Assembly: GCA_038750655.1 (NCBI GenBank)
Contig: JBCDGZ010000180.1
Coordinates: 1 to 12,538 of the forward strand
Direction of reading: 5' to 3'
Length of the DNA: 12,538 nt
Origin: JBCDGZ01 sp038750655
GTDB taxonomy: Bacteria > Bacteroidota > Bacteroidia > Chitinophagales > Saprospiraceae
Shown here: positions 1 through 6,516 of the stretch, piece by piece
How positions within the stretch are numbered: position 1 is the first letter of the stretch
Layout: every line of letters starts with the position of its first letter
Translations under genes and position numbers: made by a program
Notes under the pieces: model-generated
Told to the model about the DNA's origin: nothing
The model's database searches: none
Seen by the model: only the letters and a program-made list of their open reading frames with translations

Positions 1-111
1 ATAACATATTTGCGTAACTTGCGTTTCTAAATCAGTAATAGACAATTCCTTTCATTCTATACCAATACATTAATCCTAGTAGTCAAGCAACCAAATCATT
101 TTAGAGGCTAG

Positions 112-138
112 TTAACAGCTGCTGTCACTTGCTGTTAA
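112..138. repeat. 8-bp perfect inverted repeat upstream of the glutaminase gene
   Basis: TTAACAGC (112-119) and GCTGTTAA (131-138) are exact reverse complements separated by 11 nt. The element lies about 100 bp upstream of the chosen glutaminase start. It could be an operator for a dimeric regulator, a hairpin in the leader, or a remnant terminator of an upstream gene; no T-run follows, so a terminator is least likely. The symmetry is seen directly; the role is not known. Confidence 0.45.
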
Positions 139-157
139 AGACTATTGTATCATTGGA

Positions 158-184
158 GTGCCCGTACGAAAGTACGATCGGCAC
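158..184 (+). promoter_or_regulatory. GAAA-tetraloop hairpin in the glutaminase leader
   Basis: GTGCC-CGTAC (158-167), loop GAAA (168-171), then GTACG (172-176), bulge ATC (177-179) and GGCAC (180-184) form ten Watson-Crick pairs capped by a GNRA-class tetraloop. It ends about 52 nt before the ATG at 237. A stem closed by a GNRA loop is more typical of a folded RNA than of a protein-binding palindrome, so a structured 5' leader is plausible. A near-consensus Bacteroidota -7 element (TA-N3-TTTG, 191-199) sits just downstream; if that were the real promoter the hairpin would not be transcribed. Confidence 0.4.
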
Positions 185-236
185 CGGGTCTAACCTTTGT
201 ATAGAATTAATCTTCAAGGCTATAAATTTCTTAAAA

Positions 237-1772
237 ATGAAATCGAATAAAACCAACAAAAAGCCCCTATGGAGGCTTTTTGACCACTCAAAAGGCGGAG
301 AAATCTCCGATGTAACCCTACTCAGAAAATTAACAGACTTGGGAATTGGCAAAGATGATCCACGACTACAACCGATAGTTGATCAATTGAATGAATTGAA
401 GGTCAATGCTGATGGCATCCGCAAAATATCGAAAACAGCACTAGGCGAATTGATACAAAAAAACCGCTTTCTTCACCGCTTGTTCGAAGCGGAAAACATC
501 ATCCCTGATTTCCAATCTTTTAGGAAAGAAATCAATGACATCTTCAACGCCATTAAAGATAAAAATGGTGGGGCAGTAGCGGATTATATTCCTCAACTGG
601 CTAAAGTTGATCCGAACCTTTTTGGGGTTTCTATCTGTACTGTAGACGGCCAGATTATTGAGATTGGGGATACCAGAAAAAGATTTACCATTCAGTCCGC
701 TTCAAAGCCAGTGACCTATTCCATTGCACTAGAAGAGCACGGCGTAGATAAAGTACATCAACATGTAGGAAAAGAACCCAGCGGTCATTCCTTCAACGAA
801 CTGACGCTCAACGAAGATGGCCTGCCCCACAATCCTCTGATCAATGCCGGAGCGATTATGTGCAGTTCGATGATCGGTATGGAGGATCATATCTCGGAAC
901 GCTACGAACATTTTCAGGATAAATGGACCCAACTGGCCGGCGGCTCCCGACCTTCTTTTAGCAACTCGGTTTATCTTTCAGAAAAATCGACTGCGGATAG
1001 AAATTTTGCTTTGGCTTATTTTATGAGGGAGAAAAAAGCTTTTCCAGAAAATATCAATATGCACGAGGCACTTGATTTCTACTTGCAATGTTGCTCTACC
1101 GAACTGACGGCATTTGACTTTGCTAAGGTAGCAGCTACGTATGCTAATTCGGGAATCAATCCATTGAGTAACAAAAGAATTTTTAGGTCGGAGACCATCA
1201 AAAATACCTTGTCTCTAATGTCAAGCTGCGGTATGTACGATTTCTCTGGCGAATTTGCCTTCAGTGTGGGACTACCGGCCAAAAGTAGTGTCTCTGGAGT
1301 CGTTTGGATCGTTGTTCCGAATGTAATGGGCATCTGTGTTTTCTCGCCAAGGCTGGATAAGGTAGGCAATAGTGTAAAAGGTATTGCCTTTGCGGAAGAA
1401 CTCGTCAAGCGGTTCAATTTCCACAATTTCGACTCCTTACTTTTTGAAGCGGATAAAAAAATTGATCCGAGACGTAAAAAATATGAGACGAAGGTCAACG
1501 AAGTCATGTCGCTCATTTTTGCTGCTTCCAATGGTGACCTTGAGGAGGTCAAACGGCTGCATGCGATGGGCGTTGATTTGAATCAGGGAGACTATGATAA
1601 TCGGACGGCTCTACATTTAGCTGTTGCTGAAAAGCAGACTAAGATCATCAACTACTTGATCAGTCATGGGGCAAATTCAAAGGCTAAAGACCGATGGGGC
1701 GTAACGCCTTTTTCTGATGCTAAAAAATTGAAAGATAAAGAAATCGAATTATTGCTTAATAATACTAATTAG
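237..1772 (+). CDS. glsA: Glutaminase, animal kidney-type architecture with C-terminal ankyrin repeats
   Basis: It hydrolyses L-glutamine to L-glutamate and ammonia, presumably in the cytoplasm. With the ATG at 237 the protein has 511 residues. A TTG 36 codons upstream is open in frame but would translate through a predicted leader hairpin, and 237 is preceded by an A-rich stretch typical of the phylum. Residues about 10-105 match the N-terminal helical/EF-hand-like domain of animal GLS. Residues about 110-405 are the serine-dependent glutaminase fold with the S154-x-x-K157 dyad (QSASKP), Y117, N203, E249, N256, Y282, Y334 and V352, matching the active-site positions of human GLS as I recall them. 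Residues about 420-500 hold two ankyrin repeats (DNRTALHLAVAE, KDRWGVTPF). Typical bacterial glutaminases are only about 310 residues. A glutamine synthetase gene follows on the same strand. Confidence 0.95.
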   Translation: MKSNKTNKKPLWRLFDHSKGGEISDVTLLRKLTDLGIGKDDPRLQPIVDQLNELKVNADGIRKISKTALGELIQKNRFLHRLFEAENIIPDFQSFRKEINDIFNAIKDKNGGAVADYIPQLAKVDPNLFGVSICTVDGQIIEIGDTRKRFTIQSASKPVTYSIALEEHGVDKVHQHVGKEPSGHSFNELTLNEDGLPHNPLINAGAIMCSSMIGMEDHISERYEHFQDKWTQLAGGSRPSFSNSVYLSEKSTADRNFALAYFMREKKAFPENINMHEALDFYLQCCSTELTAFDFAKVAATYANSGINPLSNKRIFRSETIKNTLSLMSSCGMYDFSGEFAFSVGLPAKSSVSGVVWIVVPNVMGICVFSPRLDKVGNSVKGIAFAEELVKRFNFHNFDSLLFEADKKIDPRRKKYETKVNEVMSLIFAASNGDLEEVKRLHAMGVDLNQGDYDNRTALHLAVAEKQTKIINYLISHGANSKAKDRWGVTPFSDAKKLKDKEIELLLNNTN

Positions 1773-1795
1773 CCGGACTGCTACCGGTAGCCCGG
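1773..1795 (+). other. Short palindromic hairpin right after the glutaminase stop
   Basis: GCTACCGGTAGC (1780-1791) is a perfect 12-bp palindrome, flanked by CCGG at 1773-1776 and CCGG at 1792-1795. It begins immediately after the TAG stop. It might act as a weak attenuator or RNA-processing/stability element between the glutaminase and glutamine synthetase genes. There is no T-tract, so a classical intrinsic terminator is unlikely and read-through into the next gene remains possible. Confidence 0.3.
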
Positions 1796-1827
1796 TCAAA
1801 ATTTACCTAGACAATATATAAAAGGAG

Positions 1828-1908
1828 GGCCTTATTGGAAATTCAGCACAGCTGATAATGGCACCGCTTTGTCCAAAAGGCCAGACACCCCGTGGAGATT
1901 CAGCGGGT
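1828..1908 (+). promoter_or_regulatory. Structured leader upstream of glutamine synthetase
   Basis: GGCCTT-a-TTGGA (1828-1839) pairs with TCCAAAAGGCC (1872-1882): 11 Watson-Crick pairs with one bulged A. Inside its loop lies TCAGC-aca-GCTGA (1843-1855), a second nested hairpin. Downstream, ACCC (1887-1890) can pair with GGGT (1905-1908). A T-run (about 1922-1928) and the ATG at 1953 follow. The arrangement of a bulged stem, nested hairpin and downstream stem resembles a cis-regulatory leader. I do not recognise it as one of the known glutamine riboswitches, and I cannot exclude chance folding. Confidence 0.4.
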
Positions 1909-1952
1909 ATTAAGAATAAAATTTTTTCAATAATCTCATAAAATTAATTGAC

Positions 1953-2978
1953 ATGACATCACTAAAATTTGAGTACATCTGGTTGGACGGTAATCAGCCA
2001 GAACCTAAGCTAAGATCAAAAACTAAAGTATTAAATTTGAATAATTATCAAGGACAGCTGGACGGTTTGCCGGAGTGGTCCTTTGATGGAAGTTCTACTC
2101 AACAAGCAGACGGGCATTCGTCTGATTGTATCTTACGACCAGTTAGGGTGTATGCTGATCCTTCCTACGCAGATTCCTACTTGGTGATGTGCGAAGTGTA
2201 CAATGCCGAAGGAAAGCCCCACGCTACCAATACCAGAAATCAAATTGAAGATCAAGCAGACTTTTGGTTTGGATTTGAGCAGGAGTACGCCATTATGAAA
2301 AATGGAAAACCGCTCGGGTTTCCTACCGATGGCTTCCCTTCTCCTCAAGGTCCTTACTATTGCGCAGTAGGAACAGGAAATGTAGATGGACGCGATATGG
2401 TCTATGAACACCTTAATCTTTGTTTGAAAGCAGGGATTGGAATCACGGGAGTAAACGCGGAAGTCATGCTGGGGCAGTGGGAATACCAGTGTTTCGGCAA
2501 AGGAGGAAAGAAAGCCAGTGATGACCTGTGGGTATCAAGATACCTGCTGCATCGCGTTTCAGAAAAATACGGCGTTCAAATCGAATTGCATCCCAAGCCT
2601 GTTCAAGGGGACTGGAATGGATCAGGTATGCACACCAACTTTTCGAATGCACCGATGAGAGAACAAGGAGGAGAAGAATTAATGAAGACCATCTGTGATG
2701 CTTTGGGTAAAGTCCACGATGACCACATGGCGGTGTACGGTTCAAATAACGATCTCAGGCTTACGGGCTTGCACGAAACCCAGCACATTTCCAAATTCAG
2801 CTACGGCATCAGTGATCGGGGAGCCTCCATCCGAATTCCCATTTCTACAGCACAAGATGACTGGACGGGGTATCTGGAAGACCGCAGACCCGCTTCTAAT
2901 GCCGATCCTTATTTGATTGTACAGAAAATCATTAATACAGTTGATGGGGCGATGAAATCCATGGCCGTATCTGTCTAA
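1953..2978 (+). CDS. glnA: Glutamine synthetase, type II (eukaryote-like)
   Basis: It makes L-glutamine from glutamate, ammonia and ATP, the reverse direction of the neighbouring glutaminase. The 341-residue length fits GSII (about 340-370) and is far shorter than GSI (about 470) or GSIII (about 700). Visible signatures are the N-terminal beta-grasp segment EYIWLDG (7-13) and PEWSFDGSST (40-49), the metal/ATP core FGFEQEYA with E109 and E111, NAEVMLGQWEYQ with E170 and E177, GDWNGSGMHTNFS with H227, SYGISDRGASIRIP around R289, and YLEDRRPASN with E309 and R311. The ATG at 1953 follows a long structured leader, and the GSII N-terminus aligns from about residue 5, supporting this start. GSII lacks the tyrosine adenylylation site used to regulate GSI, so control would have to come from transcription, the leader or feedback. 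The symbol is used for function; glnII would also fit. Confidence 0.96.
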   Translation: MTSLKFEYIWLDGNQPEPKLRSKTKVLNLNNYQGQLDGLPEWSFDGSSTQQADGHSSDCILRPVRVYADPSYADSYLVMCEVYNAEGKPHATNTRNQIEDQADFWFGFEQEYAIMKNGKPLGFPTDGFPSPQGPYYCAVGTGNVDGRDMVYEHLNLCLKAGIGITGVNAEVMLGQWEYQCFGKGGKKASDDLWVSRYLLHRVSEKYGVQIELHPKPVQGDWNGSGMHTNFSNAPMREQGGEELMKTICDALGKVHDDHMAVYGSNNDLRLTGLHETQHISKFSYGISDRGASIRIPISTAQDDWTGYLEDRRPASNADPYLIVQKIINTVDGAMKSMAVSV

Positions 2979-2990
2979 GAACTTAAGTTC
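2979..2990. repeat. 12-bp perfect palindrome immediately after the glutamine synthetase stop
   Basis: GAACTTAAGTTC is a perfect palindrome that begins with the base after the TAA stop. It sits 7 bp before the larger terminator hairpin. No function can be assigned. Confidence 0.4.
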
Positions 2991-2997
2991 CAAATTT

Positions 2998-3046
2998 AGA
3001 AGGAGTATCCTGTAAAACGTTCCCCACCTTACAGGGTACTTCTCCT
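2998..3046 (+). terminator. Long terminator hairpin between convergent glutamine synthetase and recQ genes
   Basis: AGAAGGAGTATCCTGTAA (2998-3015) pairs with TTACAGGGTACTTCTCCT (3029-3046): 18 positions giving 15 Watson-Crick pairs, two G-U wobbles and one A-C mismatch in plus-strand RNA, with a 13-nt loop. In minus-strand RNA the wobbles become A-C mismatches, so the fold favours the glutamine synthetase transcript. A modest T-rich stretch (3047-3053) follows. It lies 20 nt after the glutamine synthetase stop and 26 nt from the end of recQ, as expected for a shared terminator. Confidence 0.7.
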
Positions 3047-3071
3047 ACTTTCTCGTCGCCAAGGGTCGTAT

Positions 3072-5216
3072 TTAAAGCACCTCTTGCTCTTTTTTGCGAA
3101 AATAAGCCATCGCCAGTTTGATCTTTCCGTAGGGCATTTCTTCGTCGAGTTGGCTGTGGATGGCCTTTAGCTTGTAAGGTTCTGGCAGCTTTTGCAGCGC
3201 ATCGAAGACCGCTTTGATTTCTTCTTTGCTGATCAGGCGTCCGATATTGATGTCTTCTCCTGCCTCGTAGCTATCGGCTAGGTGGGTATAAATAGTACTT
3301 ACATTCAATTCTCTTTCAATAGCGATGGCCTCTGGGCTCAGGCCCCTGCGAAATAGCTGGCAGGTTAGTAGCTGGGTAGAGCCTTTAATGCTGGCTCCTT
3401 CCGCGCTTTTCTTTTCAATAAACTGGATGATGGCTTCCACGAAGGGGCGCCCGTAGCGTTTGAGCTTCACTTCTCCCACGCCTGATATGCGTCGCATCTC
3501 AATGGCATTGATAGGGCGCTCGGCGGCCATCTCTTCTAGCGAGGCGTCGCTGAAGATGATGTAAGGCGGTACACCGTGCTTTTTGGCCATCGTTTTGCGC
3601 AGTTGCCGCAGCACCTCAAACAACTCATCCCGTACGCGCTGTCGCTGCGATTGGGGCTTGATCTTCTCTTGCTGTGCCTTCATCCGCTCTTTAATCGCCG
3701 CCATCTTCACCAGCTGTACCTTGCGATTGTTGAACAAGACCTCCCTGCTGGCCGGCGTCAGCCGCAGCGCATTATTGTGCTCATAGGCAATATCGATGAG
3801 GCCGACGCTCAGTAGCTGCCCCATCAAGTGCTGCCAATCCACATAGCTGATGTCCGCCCCCGCCCCGTAGGTCTTTATTTTATCGTACCCCAACTGAAAA
3901 ATCTCCCGCCTGCGCGAGCCTCGCAGGACATCGATCAACAGTCCCATCGGTGCCTTTTCCTTCAGGCGGGTGATGGCTGAGAGGGCCTTCTGAGCGATAA
4001 TCGTACCATCGAAGTATTGAGGAGGATCTTTACAAACATCGCAGTTGCCGCAGTTGTCTTCCAATTCCTCGTTAAAGTAATTGAGCAAAATCTTGCGGCG
4101 GCAGATCAGCGAGTCGGCATACTGCTGCATACGCTCCAACTTCGCCAGCTTCACCTCGATTTGATCACTGTCATTTTTCCGCAAAATATCCCGCAGTACC
4201 ATCACATCCCGGAAGCTGTAGAAGAGCAAGGTATCCGCCTTGGCGCCATCGCGGCCGCAGCGACCAATTTCCTGATAATAACTCTCCATGTTCTTGGGCA
4301 AATTGTAATGAATCACCCAGCGAACATTAGATTTATCAATGCCCATCCCAAAGGCCACCGTCGCACAAACCACCGGCGTCGCATCATTGATGAAAGCATC
4401 CTGCACGCGATTGCGCTGCACCGGGCTTAACCCTGCGTGGTAAAAACCAGCCTTGATGCCTTTGGCTAGCAGTTTCGCGGCCACCTCCTCCGTCGACTTG
4501 CGGCTCAAACAGTAGATAATGCCCGACTGATTGGGGCGTTGCTGCACAAAATCCAGGATTTGCTCCATCCGCTTCTGCCCCGGCCGCACCTCCAGGCTGA
4601 TGTTAGGACGATCAAAGGAGGCCACAAAGCAAGCCGGCTGCTCCAAGCGCAATTGATCAATAATATCCTGCCGCGTTAGCCGATCCGCCGTAGCCGTCAG
4701 CGCAATCAAGGGGACCTGCGCAAACTGCCGCTTCAGAAAAGCCAGTTGAGTATATTCCGGCCGGAAATCGTGCCCCCAGCTGGAAATACAATGCGCCTCA
4801 TCAATGGCAATCAAACTCAGGTTGGCCTGCTTCAGTAGGGGAGTAAAAGAAGGCGAGCAAAGCCGCTCCGGCGATACATAAAGCAGCTTAATCTGGCCGT
4901 GGTAGAGCTGATCTTCCACCTCCTGCTGCTCCCCACTACTCAGCGAGCTATTGAGGTAGGCCGCCTTGATCCCATTGGCCTTAAGGCTTTCTACCTGATC
5001 CTTCATCAACGAAATCAGCGGAGAAACAACAATGCAAACCCCCTGTTTGATAATGGCCGGAATCTGATAGCAGATGGACTTTCCGCCACCCGTAGGCATC
5101 AAAACCAGGGTGTCCTTCCCCGCCAGAACAGTCTCGATGATCTCTCCTTGCATCGGCCGGAAGTGATCGTAACCAAAGTATTTTTTGAGTGCGGTTTGTG
5201 CGGCGCTTATTGTCAT
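3072..5216 (-). CDS. recQ: ATP-dependent 3'-5' DNA helicase RecQ
   Basis: RecQ unwinds forked and recombination DNA for repair and replication restart. The 714-residue protein shows motif 0 FRPMQ (19-23), Walker A PTGGGKS (41-47), the DEAH box (139-142) with RecQ-specific CISSWGHDFRPEY after it, TATA (174-177) and motif VI QEIGRCGRDG (315-324). Zinc ligands are C372, C389, C392 and C395, followed by the RQC winged helix (to about 510). An HRDC domain covers about 525-603 (ISGVGEVKLKRYG). A C-terminal helix-turn-helix domain of the HTH_40 type covers about 612-705; E. coli RecQ lacks it and is about 100 residues shorter, but it is common in Bacteroidota and Firmicutes RecQ. No motif is damaged. 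The ATG at 5216 fits the family N-terminus and lies 7 bp from a TATCTTTG promoter element. The gene converges on the glutamine synthetase gene. Confidence 0.97.
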   Translation of the reverse strand: MTISAAQTALKKYFGYDHFRPMQGEIIETVLAGKDTLVLMPTGGGKSICYQIPAIIKQGVCIVVSPLISLMKDQVESLKANGIKAAYLNSSLSSGEQQEVEDQLYHGQIKLLYVSPERLCSPSFTPLLKQANLSLIAIDEAHCISSWGHDFRPEYTQLAFLKRQFAQVPLIALTATADRLTRQDIIDQLRLEQPACFVASFDRPNISLEVRPGQKRMEQILDFVQQRPNQSGIIYCLSRKSTEEVAAKLLAKGIKAGFYHAGLSPVQRNRVQDAFINDATPVVCATVAFGMGIDKSNVRWVIHYNLPKNMESYYQEIGRCGRDGAKADTLLFYSFRDVMVLRDILRKNDSDQIEVKLAKLERMQQYADSLICRRKILLNYFNEELEDNCGNCDVCKDPPQYFDGTIIAQKALSAITRLKEKAPMGLLIDVLRGSRRREIFQLGYDKIKTYGAGADISYVDWQHLMGQLLSVGLIDIAYEHNNALRLTPASREVLFNNRKVQLVKMAAIKERMKAQQEKIKPQSQRQRVRDELFEVLRQLRKTMAKKHGVPPYIIFSDASLEEMAAERPINAIEMRRISGVGEVKLKRYGRPFVEAIIQFIEKKSAEGASIKGSTQLLTCQLFRRGLSPEAIAIERELNVSTIYTHLADSYEAGEDINIGRLISKEEIKAVFDALQKLPEPYKLKAIHSQLDEEMPYGKIKLAMAYFRKKEQEVL

Positions 5217-5437
5217 AATCTCACAAAGATAATGGAATGAAGAGAATCCTTACCTGGAAATGACGATCAATACAGTCAGTCTGTTGAATCAAAAAGGGAG
5301 GTATTGAAGGCTTACTCTGACACAAAGAAAACAAAATATTTTATGGCACACAAATTTAAAACAATTTTTTTAAAATTGATGTAAAGTACCCACCGGCGAA
5401 GCACTGCCGCCTTTATACCAGTAGATGGCAGCGTTTA
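5217..5437. other. AT-rich intergenic stretch between recQ and the small membrane-protein gene
   Basis: No gene is visible. Besides the recQ promoter element it contains CAATTTT-ttt-AAAATTG (5362-5378), a perfect 7-bp AT hairpin, and a short GC stem CGGC (5394-5397) with GCCG (5406-5409) about 28 nt after the end of the small membrane-protein gene. Together they may act as a weak terminator for the two minus-strand genes upstream of it (5438-6390). Confidence 0.35.
5224..5231 (-). promoter_or_regulatory. Bacteroidota-type -7 promoter element for recQ
   Basis: On the minus strand the sequence is TATCTTTG, an exact match to the Bacteroidota -7 consensus TAnnTTTG, seven bases before the recQ ATG. 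Transcription from it would start only a few bases before the start codon, giving an almost leaderless mRNA. No TTG was found at the usual -33 spacing. Confidence 0.5.
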
Positions 5438-5665
5438 TCACTGTTGATCCGCATTTGAGGCCTTCGTGTAATATTGATACAGTAGGGCAATGATATAGAA
5501 AATACTGAATTTGGCAACCCAGGAAAGGGCATATCGAAAGGGAGCGTTGGCGAAATTTTCGGAATATTCTCCAAAATAAATGAAAACCCAGGTAAGCTCA
5601 AGCGCCAAGAACATGTAAAGGCTCCAAAGTAGTGGCCTGCGCGCTATTATTGATAATTTTTTCAT
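5438..5665 (-). CDS. Small two-helix membrane protein, translationally coupled to a lipoprotein gene
   Basis: I do not recognise this 75-residue protein. It starts basic (MKKLSIIARR) and has two hydrophobic segments, about 12-32 and 45-66, rich in Trp, Tyr and Phe, with a short polar loop (GEYSENFANAPFR) and a polar tail. A two-pass inner-membrane protein is the natural reading. The ATG at 5663-5665 overlaps the upstream gene's TGA in an ATGA junction, with GGGAGGG a few bases before it as a purine-rich ribosome site; a GTG two codons upstream is a weaker alternative. Coupling suggests stoichiometric production with the glycine-zipper lipoprotein, and small size and topology would fit an immunity or accessory protein, but that is inference. 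The overlapping open frame at 5413-5601 lacks these properties. Confidence 0.7.
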   Translation of the reverse strand: MKKLSIIARRPLLWSLYMFLALELTWVFIYFGEYSENFANAPFRYALSWVAKFSIFYIIALLYQYYTKASNADQQ

Positions 5666-6390
5666 GGGCACCCTCCCGTAATTGCTGCTCCTATACCTGC
5701 ACCTAATGTACCACCGATGGCACCAAACATAGCACCAACTAGGCCACTACTAGCAGCACCATAGCCTGCACCCCACAAATCCGCCCAAGCAATCCTGAGT
5801 CTGCAAGGGTCGGCTCTTTGATCAGATGCATCGTAGATACAGGTGTAATTAGTATTCCAATAAACAAGTGAGCTTTTTGCTACTTCGATGACAGAATTTA
5901 CAAAAATAGGGTCTAATTGACATTCATATTCCTCTTTTATTTCTTCTAGCTCACGGAGTATTTCACCTTCATCAAAAGTAACTTCGTACATTTCTTGGAT
6001 GTCATTATACAATGTCGCCTTGGGGCCTGAAAACATGTTCTCCATTGACCAGCCCCATGTGGTGAGACTCGACATAGTAATTCCTAAGTCTTGGTATCCT
6101 TGATTGATGGTCGTCACATCAAGATTGCTTAATTCAGAAAGTCGATTTACCATTAACTTATCATAGGTCAAAGCAATCATTTCTTGATCTGAAATATTCT
6201 GGGATTGCCATACCGATAAAGAATCACAAAGCTCTGTACAAAGTATATCATGAATTTGCTTGACCCCAAAAGTGTCAACAAATTCATATTCACAGTCAAT
6301 ATTATCGGGTAACTCTTCTGAATTGAAACAACCTACGACTCCGAAAAGTAGCAAGGTTGCTATTGCAATCGTTGGGGAGGCTTTAGACAT
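5662..6390 (-). CDS. Predicted lipoprotein with C-terminal glycine-zipper segment, function unknown
   Basis: The 242-residue protein begins with a lipoprotein signal peptide: a short positive N-terminus, the hydrophobic core IAIATLLLFGVV, and lipobox VVGC with C21 as the lipidated cysteine. The middle (about 30-190) is acidic and probably helical, with further cysteines at 33, 51, 55, 157, 184 and 196 that could form disulfides outside the cytoplasm. The last 40 residues switch to small residues and glycines, with repeated G-x3-G spacing (GLVGAMFGAIGG, then GAGIGAAITGG), a glycine-zipper pattern seen in membrane-inserting peptides, some bacteriocins and small pores. It ends GGCP. The gene is more AT-rich than recQ and the T9SS genes on either side. 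A 75-residue membrane protein follows with a 4-bp ATGA overlap. A toxin-like or membrane-anchoring role is possible, not shown. Confidence 0.8.
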   Translation of the reverse strand: MSKASPTIAIATLLLFGVVGCFNSEELPDNIDCEYEFVDTFGVKQIHDILCTELCDSLSVWQSQNISDQEMIALTYDKLMVNRLSELSNLDVTTINQGYQDLGITMSSLTTWGWSMENMFSGPKATLYNDIQEMYEVTFDEGEILRELEEIKEEYECQLDPIFVNSVIEVAKSSLVYWNTNYTCIYDASDQRADPCRLRIAWADLWGAGYGAASSGLVGAMFGAIGGTLGAGIGAAITGGCP

Positions 6391-6430
6391 ACTACTAGGC
6401 TTTTCATGAAAATTACCATTAAAACATGAT

Positions 6431-6467
6431 ATTTACAAATCAAAATCAAAATTTAACATTTGTAAAT
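6431..6467. repeat. Perfect 10-bp inverted repeat upstream of the lipoprotein gene
   Basis: ATTTACAAAT (6431-6440) and ATTTGTAAAT (6458-6467) are exact reverse complements with a 17-nt AT-rich spacer holding two copies of TCAAAAT-like sequence. It lies 40 bp upstream of the lipoprotein start and 50 bp after the end of the T9SS gene at 6517. It could be an operator with two half-sites about 27 bp centre to centre, or a hairpin. A GC-poor stem without a T-run argues against a strong terminator. Confidence 0.5.
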
Positions 6468-6516
6468 TTGTACCTGTAGCTTTCCTTTTGCCATAACATC
6501 TTTGGAATGACTCCCC

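Noticed and set aside
129..236. 36-codon N-terminal extension of the glutaminase from a TTG at 129
   Set aside because: It runs through the GAAA hairpin, lacks homology to the N-terminus of GLS, and the ATG at 237 has a phylum-typical A-rich upstream stretch.
1079..1552. 157-codon minus-strand frame inside the glutaminase gene
   Set aside because: Antisense shadow of a strongly conserved coding region; composition and sequence resemble no protein.
4017..4430. 137-codon plus-strand frame inside recQ
   Set aside because: Antisense shadow; the recQ frame carries all family motifs through this stretch.
5413..5601. 62-codon minus-strand frame overlapping the small membrane-protein gene
   Set aside because: It lacks coupling and a ribosome site; the 5438-5665 frame has an ATGA overlap, GGGAGGG site and clean two-helix hydrophobicity.
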